From positions 1 through 49,745 of the forward strand of contig DATBFG010000014.1 in the NCBI GenBank assembly GCA_036558645.1: a stretch of 49,745 nt of DNA, read 5' to 3'. Both the position numbers and the translations under genes were made by a program. The DNA comes from DATBFG01 sp036558645 (GTDB lineage: Bacteria > Acidobacteriota > Terriglobia > Terriglobales > Acidobacteriaceae). Below, one piece after another: positions 43,042-49,745 of the stretch; the first letter of the stretch is position 1; every line of letters starts with the position of its first letter. The notes below the pieces were generated by a model that saw nothing but the letters and a program-made list of their open reading frames with translations, was not told the origin of the DNA and did not search any database.

Positions 43042-44742
43042 ATGCAATCCATGTTCGACGATCGACAGTGGCTGGCTTGGCTGGTCAAAGTTCGCGTGGT
43101 GATCCTCACCTTCCTGTTGGGAATCGAACTTGCGATTGCGCAATTTACTCCCACGCTTCTTCCGGTCTGGCTTTTCATCGGAACCATTCTTTTGTGGTAT
43201 GGAATTTCGTTTTGTTACTTCCTGCTGGTTTCATTCTGGAAGGACTATCGCTCGCAGGCTCTGCTGCAGGTCGTAATCGACCTCATCCTGGTCACGTTGG
43301 TGGTATACATCACCGGCGGAGTGGATAGTTCCCTGAACGTCCTCTACCCGCTGGTATTGATTGTCGCCGCCATTCAACTGCCGCGCAGTTGGGCGTATCT
43401 CAGCGCAGCACTGGCGTTCATTCTGTACGGGGCGGTGCTGGAGCTGACTTACTTTGAAGTAGTGCCGTCGTATTCCGGAACCCATCCCGGTCTCGGCGCG
43501 CTCCAGGCCATTATTCTGATTAACCTCTTCGCGTATCTTGCGGTCGCCTACTTGACCGGGCTGCTTGCTTCCAAGCTGCGCCAAGTGGACGTCAAGCTGA
43601 AATACACCAGTGAAGTACTCGAGGACCTGCAGGTACTGCACGAAAACATCGTTCAGGCAATTAATAGCGGGCTGATGACCACCGGCCTCGATGGCCACAT
43701 CACGCTGGCGAACCTGGCCGCGCAGCGGCTTTTGGAGCGTTCCGAAGGCGAGCTGAAAGGTCAATCGATCAACAAACTATTTCTGGACCCACTACCGCAG
43801 GTAGGGGACGAAAGCGCCCACGGCGAAGTGCGCTTCACTGCTCCCAACATGTATCGCAAGACATTTCGCGTAGTCGTGACGCCGTTGACCCTCAGCGAAG
43901 GGGGAATGGTCGGATATGTTTACACGCTCGATGATCTGACCGAGTTGCGCCGCCTGGAGCGCGAGGTTCGCATGCAGGATCGGCTCGCTGCAGTGGGAAG
44001 GCTCGCAGCCGCGATCGCCCACGAAATCCGTAACCCCCTCACCTCAATCGCGGGCTCCGTGAGCATGCTGTCGGAGGTGCCAAATCTTGGCGATGAGCAT
44101 CGACACCTGTTGGAGATTGTGACGCGGGAGTCAGACCGGTTGAACAGCATCATCACAGACTTTCTTGCCTACTCACGCGGCAGGCAATATCAGTTCAACA
44201 AGGTCGACCTCGTTCCACTCCTCAACGATACTTTGACCCTGCTTGAACATCGGCTGCGGGCGGAGGATTCCGGAATTCAAATTGTCAAGGACTACCGGAA
44301 TTCCGTGGCCCATGTGCTGGCCGATGGGGACAGGCTTAAGCAGGTCTTCTGGAACTTCTGCGAAAATGCCGTCCGCGCCATGCGCAAGGGCGGAAAACTG
44401 ACAGTGACGTTGCAGGCCCTCGGAGACGAATGGCAGGTCGAGTTCGGAGACACCGGCCCAGGTATGACGCCTCAAGTTAGCGAAAAGATTTTTGAGCCGT
44501 TTCAATCCAACTTCGAAGGCGGCACCGGATTAGGTCTTGCCATTGTTTATCAGATCGTGCAGGCACACGAAGGCACGGTATGGGCAAGGTCCAAACCCGG
44601 TGAGGGCAGCGTCTTCGTATTACGGTTGCGGCGATGCGGTGCAGAAGCCGTTGCTCCCGCTGCGGGACGCGACCTGCGTTCGGCGCTGGCGGCCTCTGAT
44701 CAAGCGGCATCCGCGGTCGCGGGAGGCGCTACCCATGGCTAA
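43042..44742 (+). CDS. pilS: PilS-like membrane sensor histidine kinase
   Basis: 566 residues from the ATG at 43042 (GGGAAAG just upstream); ATGs at 42991, 43018 and 43051 are other options. Six hydrophobic segments in the first 190 residues (e.g. VVILTFLLGIELAIAQF; AIILINLFAYLAVAYLTG) are followed by a PAS domain (about 210-310; INSGLMTTGLDGHITLANLA) and the kinase: H-box AHEIRNPLTSIAG with His327, N-box FWNFCENAVRAM, G1 FGDTGPGM, G2 GTGLGLAI. PilS senses the membrane pilin level and phosphorylates PilR in other bacteria. It overlaps pilR by 8 bases. Confidence 0.92.
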   Translation: MQSMFDDRQWLAWLVKVRVVILTFLLGIELAIAQFTPTLLPVWLFIGTILLWYGISFCYFLLVSFWKDYRSQALLQVVIDLILVTLVVYITGGVDSSLNVLYPLVLIVAAIQLPRSWAYLSAALAFILYGAVLELTYFEVVPSYSGTHPGLGALQAIILINLFAYLAVAYLTGLLASKLRQVDVKLKYTSEVLEDLQVLHENIVQAINSGLMTTGLDGHITLANLAAQRLLERSEGELKGQSINKLFLDPLPQVGDESAHGEVRFTAPNMYRKTFRVVVTPLTLSEGGMVGYVYTLDDLTELRRLEREVRMQDRLAAVGRLAAAIAHEIRNPLTSIAGSVSMLSEVPNLGDEHRHLLEIVTRESDRLNSIITDFLAYSRGRQYQFNKVDLVPLLNDTLTLLEHRLRAEDSGIQIVKDYRNSVAHVLADGDRLKQVFWNFCENAVRAMRKGGKLTVTLQALGDEWQVEFGDTGPGMTPQVSEKIFEPFQSNFEGGTGLGLAIVYQIVQAHEGTVWARSKPGEGSVFVLRLRRCGAEAVAPAAGRDLRSALAASDQAASAVAGGATHG

Positions 44743-46117
44743 TATCCTGGTCTGCGATGACGAGCGTTCGATCTGCGAAATGCTGGATATCGCACTCCGT
44801 CGAGAACACCATAAGGTGGAAACAGTAAACTCGGGCGAAGCCGCCAAGAAAAAACTGGAAGCAGCGATTTTCGATGTCGTAATCACGGACATCAAGATGC
44901 CTCAAACCGACGGCATCGAAGTGTTGCGCTATGCGCACCAGGCTTCTCCCGATTCGGCAGTGATTCTCATTACGGCTGTCGACGATTACGAAGCCGCCGT
45001 TCAGGCTGTGAAGGCGGGTGGGGCAACCGACTACATCCGCAAGTCCCCAGGCCTGGTGGACGAAATCAAGCTGGCGATCAACCGAGCTCTCGAAAAGATG
45101 AACTTGAGCCGGCAGAACTTCGCTTTCAAGCGCGATGCCGCCACCAGAAATTCACTGGATAACATCATCGGTGCCAGCCCGGCGATGGAAAAACTCAAGC
45201 AGACCATTCGAACCGTCGCTTCCACGCAGAGTACGATCCTGATCTACGGCGAGAGCGGCACCGGCAAGGAGTTGGTAGCCCGCGCCGTGCATGTCTGTTC
45301 TCCCCGCGCCACCGAACCCTTTGTCTCCGTCAACTGTGGCGCCTTCCCGGAGACTCTGCTCGAAAGCGAACTCTTTGGATACGTGAAGGGTGCATTCACC
45401 GGCGCGAATCAGAACAAGCGTGGTCTTTTCGAAGTCGCCAATATGGGCACCGTGTTTCTCGACGAGATCAGCGAAATGACCCTCACCATGCAGGTCAAAC
45501 TGCTGCGTGTGCTGCAGGAGCGCTGTGTGCGTCCAGTGGGAGGCACGAACGAGATTCCCATCGATGTGCGCGTCATTGCCGCGACGAACCGCGATCTGGA
45601 TAAAGCAGTTGCGGACGATCAGTTTCGCGAAGATCTTTACTATCGCTTGAGCGTAATACCAGTAATTGTTCCGCCGTTACGTGACCGAAGGGAAGACATT
45701 CCGCTCCTCGTAAATCATTTTCTAAAGAAATATGCTCCGGCGGCCGGCCGAAACATTGCCCGGGTAAGTCCCCGTTCTCTTGATCTGCTTTGCGGCTATG
45801 ATTGGCCGGGGAATGTGCGCCAACTGGAGAACACCATTGAACGATCCGTAGCCCTCGAAGTAGGAGACGAGCTGAATGTTGCCCTCCCGGCTGAGCGTCC
45901 GAAAGCGCGTGCCGCGGCTGCGGGTGTCGGTGGATCGATCTCTCCAGGATCGGTGCTGCCAGACGGCGTCGACATGGAGCATTACGTGGCTGACATCGAG
46001 AAGTCGCTACTGCTCGCCGCACTGGCCCAGTCCGGAGGTGTGCAGACCAAAGCGGCCGACGTGCTTAGGATTTCCTATCGCTCATTCCGGCATTTGATGA
46101 AGAAATACAACCTCTAG
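44735..46117 (+). CDS. pilR: PilR-like sigma-54-dependent response regulator
   Basis: 460 residues from the ATG at 44735, which has GGGAGG about 8 bases upstream; it overlaps pilS by 8 bases. Receiver domain with phospho-acceptor Asp52 (VVITDIKMP), AAA+ sigma-54-interaction domain with Walker A GESGTGKE (172-179) and the sigma-54 contact GAFTGA (219-224), and a C-terminal Fis-type HTH (TKAADVLRISYRSFRHLMKKYN). It should activate sigma-54 promoters, classically of pilin genes. No pilA is in the window. Confidence 0.95.
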   Translation: MANILVCDDERSICEMLDIALRREHHKVETVNSGEAAKKKLEAAIFDVVITDIKMPQTDGIEVLRYAHQASPDSAVILITAVDDYEAAVQAVKAGGATDYIRKSPGLVDEIKLAINRALEKMNLSRQNFAFKRDAATRNSLDNIIGASPAMEKLKQTIRTVASTQSTILIYGESGTGKELVARAVHVCSPRATEPFVSVNCGAFPETLLESELFGYVKGAFTGANQNKRGLFEVANMGTVFLDEISEMTLTMQVKLLRVLQERCVRPVGGTNEIPIDVRVIAATNRDLDKAVADDQFREDLYYRLSVIPVIVPPLRDRREDIPLLVNHFLKKYAPAAGRNIARVSPRSLDLLCGYDWPGNVRQLENTIERSVALEVGDELNVALPAERPKARAAAAGVGGSISPGSVLPDGVDMEHYVADIEKSLLLAALAQSGGVQTKAADVLRISYRSFRHLMKKYNL

Positions 46118-46288
46118 TCGTCAGCTGTCAGCGCTACTCCCGAGCTGCAGCCTTCAGCCATCGATCTCAGTTTTTCAGCAAAACTGAAGCGATACCGTAC
46201 TTCCAAAACGATCATATCCGCCACAAATCCGGATCCCCATAGTGAGACCAGCCAGAAAAGAGAACTGCTGACGACTAGTAGCTGACGA
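46114..46288. repeat. Inverted repeat family between pilR and the TPR gene
   Basis: CTAGTCGTCAGC (46114-46125) and GCTGACGACTAG (46267-46278) are perfect 12-bp reverse complements about 140 bases apart. The core GCTGACGA recurs at 46281-46288. The first copy includes the pilR stop codon. Convergent genes end on either side, so it might be a shared terminator-like or REP-like intergenic element. Confidence 0.45.
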
Positions 46289-46290
46289 TT

Positions 46291-46641
46291 CTATTTCTTC
46301 TTCAATTGCTGCTTCCATCCGAGTATTCTCGCCTTGTTTCCCTCGGCTTCGGCCTCTGCGATCATGCCCTTCTTCTGATAAAAGATCGACAGGCTGGTAT
46401 GTGCGAGGATGTCGTCCGGATCGATTTCTGCAATGCGCTGCGCCACGCTGATGGCTTCGTCCAGGCGATTTAGATCTTGTAGCGCCCGCGCCATCCCATG
46501 CATTGCCTCCGTGAAAGTTGGATCTGCATCGATAGCCTGTTGATACCGCGCTAATGCCCCTTCGTGATCGCGGTCCATTACCAGGTCAAGAGCGGCATAG
46601 TAGTGGTCTTCGGCTTTTTGCCGGGAGTTCTGCTCAGGCAT
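46291..46641 (-). CDS. Small tetratricopeptide-repeat protein
   Basis: 116 residues from the ATG at 46641 (MPEQNSRQKAEDHYYAALDL); an upstream ATG at 46704 would add 21 residues without clear ribosome site. Two to three TPR units are visible: YYAALDLVMDRDHEGALARY, MHGMARALQDLNRLDEAISV, and HTSLSIFYQKKGMIAEAEAE, ending in a basic tail GWKQQLKKK. Soluble, probably cytoplasmic, a scaffold for protein contacts. I recall similar 110-130-residue TPR proteins in acidobacteria. Function unknown. Confidence 0.75.
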   Translation of the reverse strand: MPEQNSRQKAEDHYYAALDLVMDRDHEGALARYQQAIDADPTFTEAMHGMARALQDLNRLDEAISVAQRIAEIDPDDILAHTSLSIFYQKKGMIAEAEAEGNKARILGWKQQLKKK

Positions 46642-46799
46642 TCTATGAATACCTGTCGTGATGCGGCGAGCGGAAGGCTTGCCAATGCGGAAGAACTGAG
46701 GCATCGCCAGAGAACGTCTTCAACATGACAGTTACATGGGTCACAACTTGATTCTAGCATCGGCCAAAGATCTCGCCTCGTCGGCTATACTTCATTTAA

Positions 46800-47036
46800 A
46801 TGCGATTCATGGTTCGATTTCTCTGGAATGCCACTCGTGGCCACCGTCTGGCCCCATGGCGTAGCCCTTACCTGCTCTGGCGGATCGAGACGTATTGCGG
46901 TGTCAAAATGCAGCAGATCGGCTTTCTGGAGTTCTGGGAGTTCGCGTGGCGCGAACGGAATAATTTGTGGCGCTTTCTGAAGTGGACAGCCGAGATGGAG
47001 AACTACGCCCATCCCGGGCCGAAGCCTACTAGCTAG
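46800..47036 (+). CDS. Conserved small hypothetical protein (78 aa)
   Basis: 78 residues, very rich in aromatic and basic residues: RFLWNATRGHRLAPWRSPYL, LWRIETYCGV, LEFWEFAWRERNNLWRFLKW. The Trp-Arg pattern and the 'PWRSPYL.WRIETY' core look like a conserved short family (memory, unchecked). There is no signal peptide or membrane helix. The ATG at 46800 lacks a clear ribosome site. Function unknown. Confidence 0.6.
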   Translation: MRFMVRFLWNATRGHRLAPWRSPYLLWRIETYCGVKMQQIGFLEFWEFAWRERNNLWRFLKWTAEMENYAHPGPKPTS

Positions 47037-47062
47037 TTTTACGTGGAGTCCTGACGAAATAC

Positions 47063-47893
47063 TCAGTTGCCGGTCCCGGCTGCGGCCGCACCTTCCAGGA
47101 CGATGTTCACATCGCTGCCTTTGCCAGCGCCAACGATCTGCGCGGCAGAGCTCCGATTAGCCGCGATCTCAAGATATCCCATGCTTCCCAGAATGCCGAA
47201 CACCTGCTTGGGTGCACCCTGAGCGTAGTTCGTCTTGACCTCCGTCACTTCGTAATTGCCGATAGTGATCTTGAATGGAGCAGGATTCTCAACGAATAGC
47301 ATGGGCGCATCTTTTTCTGTGACATTCGTGACCAGGTTTCCAAATCGGTCGACCTTGAGCACGACGCCCCGCAAAGAGTGCTCATTAATCGCTTTCGGAG
47401 TCGGCGCATTGAAGCGCACAAAGTCTGTGATCTCGTCTCCGAACTTTTCCGTCTCTACGCCCTTCCCGAGGTAGGCTGCGACTGGGGCAAAGATGTCTCT
47501 GCCGTGAAAGGTATTGCTCACGGGTTGCAGGAAATAATGTTCCGAAGTGACATGCCGCACATGCAAGCGCTCTTCGCGGCTGTAGATCAGGGACAACACT
47601 CCATTGTCCGGTCCTACGAAATGATGGCGATCGCTGCTGGCGATGATCGGCCTTCGGGCAGTTCCGACTCCGGGATCCACCACAACGAGATGAACTGTGC
47701 CGGTAGGGAAGTAGTTGTAGGCTTGGGCAATCGTCAGCGCACCATCGAGTACGTCGAAAGGTTGAATCGAGTGGCAGATATCAACGATTTCAGCGTCAGG
47801 AACGATTCCGAGGATCACTCCTTTGATCGTGCCGACAAAGTGATCATTAAAGCCAAAGTCGGTGGTCAGCGTGATGAGCGGACGGTGCCTCAA
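47063..47893 (-). CDS. SAM hydroxide adenosyltransferase (DUF62, SAM-dependent chlorinase/fluorinase family)
   Basis: 276 residues from a TTG at 47893 with GAGG 6 bases upstream. The family motifs are complete: ITLTTDFGFNDHFVGTIKG (Asp12), VVDPGVGTARRP (73-82), DRHHFVGPDNGVLS (88-101), and FHGRDIFAPVAAYLG. Non-halogenase members use water to convert SAM to adenosine and methionine; the fluorinase-specific inserted loop is not seen, so a hydrolase-type role is the safer call. C-terminal domain with NVTEKDAP and GSMGYLEIAAN. Monocistronic on the minus strand. Confidence 0.9.
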   Translation of the reverse strand: MRHRPLITLTTDFGFNDHFVGTIKGVILGIVPDAEIVDICHSIQPFDVLDGALTIAQAYNYFPTGTVHLVVVDPGVGTARRPIIASSDRHHFVGPDNGVLSLIYSREERLHVRHVTSEHYFLQPVSNTFHGRDIFAPVAAYLGKGVETEKFGDEITDFVRFNAPTPKAINEHSLRGVVLKVDRFGNLVTNVTEKDAPMLFVENPAPFKITIGNYEVTEVKTNYAQGAPKQVFGILGSMGYLEIAANRSSAAQIVGAGKGSDVNIVLEGAAAAGTGN

Positions 47894-48141
47894 ATTCTTC
47901 CTCTCTGCTTACGGGACAGGATTTTCCCCGGAGATTTCGAAAGTAACGCCTGCATGATCCCCAGTCAAGGTACCGTGGTAACAATCGATTCGGAGCTAGA
48001 ACTGCTTCGGGAAGTGCGAATTTCCATGAGATGTGAAGCAGCGGGTGCAAATTCTACTAAAGAGTAAGGCGGGGAGCGACCAGAGGAGATCCCTCAAGCC
48101 ATCCAGCAATCGTTTTGAATTGACTCGGTAGAGATTCGCGA

Positions 48142-49128
48142 CTAGAGAATTGCGATACTGCCAGATCCAGTTTCGACCTCTACTGGTACACCACCGCCGC
48201 GAACCTTTCCGTGCACTTCCTTGCGTCCAATCGTGCCTTGCACGGTGACGGGATGGTTCAGCGATATAGAACCAGAACTGGTGTGCGCGTTAATGTCGAA
48301 GGACGCGTCAGAAGGCAGACGTAGTTCCACGCCTCCCGAACCAGTGTGGACAGTCCACGATCCGCTCGGCGCTCCTTCCGCGTGAATGTTGCCGCTTCCG
48401 GCTTTCGCGTCCAGTGAACCTTTGACGCCACGCAGATCAAGACCACCCGACCCCGTATCGGCGCGCACCGCGCCCGGCGCAGTTTGCTCCAGCGTAATGT
48501 GGCCGCTACCTGTGTCGCCTTCGAACCCACCAGCGACATCACGGGCGTTGATCGATCCGCTCCCGGTCTTGGCGCGAACGTTGCCCTTTACGTGATCGAT
48601 TTCAATGCTGCCTGAGCCAGTATCTGCGCGGACGGTTTTTCCGATATTGGAAATCTTTAGGCTGCCCGATCCCGCGCCCACTTCCAGTACGCCCTGAATT
48701 CCGTCAATGGTCTGGCTTCCTGAGCCTGTGTGGGATGTTAGTTGCGTATTAGGCGGCACCACGATGTCGTAACTGATCGATACATTGCGCCGCAGTTCGG
48801 GATCTTCTATACGGCCAATGCGGATGTCATTGCCGCTTTGCTGCACAGGAGGGTTGGCTTCGATGGCCTTTACTTTCGCATCCGCCGACGTGCCAAACCA
48901 ATCGGTAACTTTGATATGTCCTGTGACCTGGACCTGATTGCCAGTCCCGGTTCGCACTTGAATGCTACCCGAGCCGGTCGAGATATCGAGGTTTACCGGG
49001 CCGCTCACTTGCAAGGTTCGCTGAAAGGAGCCTTCGGCATTGGCGAATGCCGGCATGGCAGACATCGCGACAAGTGCGATCGTGACGACTACACCGCCAA
49101 ACACTAAGCCCAGTCTTGTTTTTTTCAT
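48142..49128 (-). CDS. DUF4097-family secreted beta-strand repeat protein
   Basis: 328 residues. A signal peptide (GVVVTIALVAMSAMPAFANA) is followed by a repetitive beta-helix-like body built from Thr/Asp-Gly-Ser-Gly-Ser units: TGSGSIQVRTG, TGSGSQTIDGI, TGSGSIEIDHV, TGSGSINARDV, TGSGHITLE and so on, with the period about 18-20 residues. This is the DUF4097 pattern (right-handed parallel beta-helix-like). Probably periplasmic or surface. A close paralogue follows upstream on the same strand (49146-49745), 17 bases away. Confidence 0.85.
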   Translation of the reverse strand: MKKTRLGLVFGGVVVTIALVAMSAMPAFANAEGSFQRTLQVSGPVNLDISTGSGSIQVRTGTGNQVQVTGHIKVTDWFGTSADAKVKAIEANPPVQQSGNDIRIGRIEDPELRRNVSISYDIVVPPNTQLTSHTGSGSQTIDGIQGVLEVGAGSGSLKISNIGKTVRADTGSGSIEIDHVKGNVRAKTGSGSINARDVAGGFEGDTGSGHITLEQTAPGAVRADTGSGGLDLRGVKGSLDAKAGSGNIHAEGAPSGSWTVHTGSGGVELRLPSDASFDINAHTSSGSISLNHPVTVQGTIGRKEVHGKVRGGGVPVEVETGSGSIAIL

Positions 49129-49145
49129 GCTTGATTCCTCTATGG

Positions 49146-49745
49146 CTAACGAATGTTGACGTCGCCAGAGCCGGTGTGAACGATCAGCTTCGGCCCACCG
49201 GAACCGACCTGCCCGTTAATCCTGCGATGGGAGCGGTCCAAGTCGCCCTGTACAGTCATGGTGACTGGATGATCGACGACTACTCTGCCCGACCCAGTTG
49301 ACGCATCGAGATCGTATCCCGCCTGGCTAGGCATTCGTAAGTCGACATCTCCGGACCCGGTTCGCAACTCCCAAGTTCCGGTCTGCGTACCTTCCACGCT
49401 GACATCGCCACTTCCTGCTTCAATCCAAAGTGTGCCGTTGACTCCTCGTACTTCTATATTTCCGGAGCCAGTATGGACTCGCGCATCATTCGCGTTCTTT
49501 GTCTCCATGCGGATGTCACCGCTCCCGGCTTCAGCATTGATTGCGCCGGAAACGTCATGCGCGTCGACATTGCCAGAGCCGGTGTGGATCCGCATGCCCC
49601 CAGTAAGGTTCGACAGACGCATGTCGCCCGATCCGCTCTGCAGGTCGAGCGCCGTTTTTAAGCCGTCCACGCTCTGATCGCCTGAATTGCTGCGTGTGCG
49701 TAATGTTGTGTCGGCTGGAACTGTGATGTCGTAATCGACGGCGAT
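49146..49745 (-). CDS. Second DUF4097-family protein (C-terminal part; N-terminus outside window)
   Basis: 199 residues are visible, open at the right edge with the first codon at 49745. The repeat units match those of the 48142 gene: QSGSGDMRLSNL, TGSGNVDAHDV, AGSGDIRMETK, TGSGNIEVRGV, AGSGDVSVEGT, TGSGDVDLRM, TGSGDVNIR. It ends 17 bases before the start of the first paralogue, so the two probably form a tandem operon. It lacks any C-terminal extension in this view. Confidence 0.8.
   Translation of the reverse strand: MAVDYDITVPADTTLRTRSNSGDQSVDGLKTALDLQSGSGDMRLSNLTGGMRIHTGSGNVDAHDVSGAINAEAGSGDIRMETKNANDARVHTGSGNIEVRGVNGTLWIEAGSGDVSVEGTQTGTWELRTGSGDVDLRMPSQAGYDLDASTGSGRVVVDHPVTMTVQGDLDRSHRRINGQVGSGGPKLIVHTGSGDVNIR

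Overview
This looks like a chromosomal segment of a Gram-negative soil bacterium, most probably an acidobacterium (Terriglobia/Koribacter-like). That is an inference. It rests on the futalosine menaquinone genes (mqnP-mqnE) in a cell with an outer membrane (Omp85, TamB), the pilBTCSR cluster, a choice-of-anchor D fragment, DUF4097 proteins, and several small proteins whose sequences resemble ones I associate with acidobacteria. Genes lie on both strands, mostly as short operons. GTG and TTG starts are common and several gene ends overlap.

Layout. 1-950: 5' part of a secreted Kelch-like propeller protein that runs off the left edge. 951-2160: gene-poor, with one small basic protein and a broken choice-of-anchor D fragment. 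2163-6179: a probable integrative element next to tRNA-Lys(UUU), holding two minus-strand accessory genes, an excisionase-like HTH protein, a zinc-ribbon protein and a tyrosine recombinase whose 3' end faces the tRNA 3' end. 6180-9013: a YCII protein, a frameshifted membrane gene, a truncated tRNA copy, a DUF302 protein and a Ddn-like reductase. 9065-17127: PhoX-like protein, sulfotransferase-like protein, BNR/Ycf48-like propeller, sodium:solute symporter, LolA-like protein, a 58-residue zinc ribbon, PyrF and RlpA. 17632-25108: ThiD, zinc-ribbon membrane proteins, a TPR protein, PspC protein, alpha/beta hydrolase, AroA, a secreted protein and a ThiF/MoeB-like E1 enzyme.

25290-33075 is a tightly overlapping outer-membrane assembly operon (Omp85/BamA-TamA type, SurA-like chaperone, TamB). 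It is followed by pcm, mqnP and mqnE. 36125-38378 holds the most unusual locus: a protein joining a ribosome-hibernation-factor (HPF/RaiA) domain to sigma-70-like regions 2 and 4, and 19 bp downstream a three-domain eRF1-like (baeRF/Vms1-type) protein with a degenerate GGQ-like loop. I infer a stress module linking ribosome hibernation or rescue with transcription. 38783-46117 is a type IV pilus cluster (pilB, pilT, pilC, pilS, pilR). 46291-49745 holds a TPR protein, a small conserved protein, a SAM hydroxide adenosyltransferase and two tandem DUF4097 proteins, the second running off the right edge.

No rRNA, CRISPR array or complete insertion sequence was seen. All function calls come from reading motifs by eye, with no database search.
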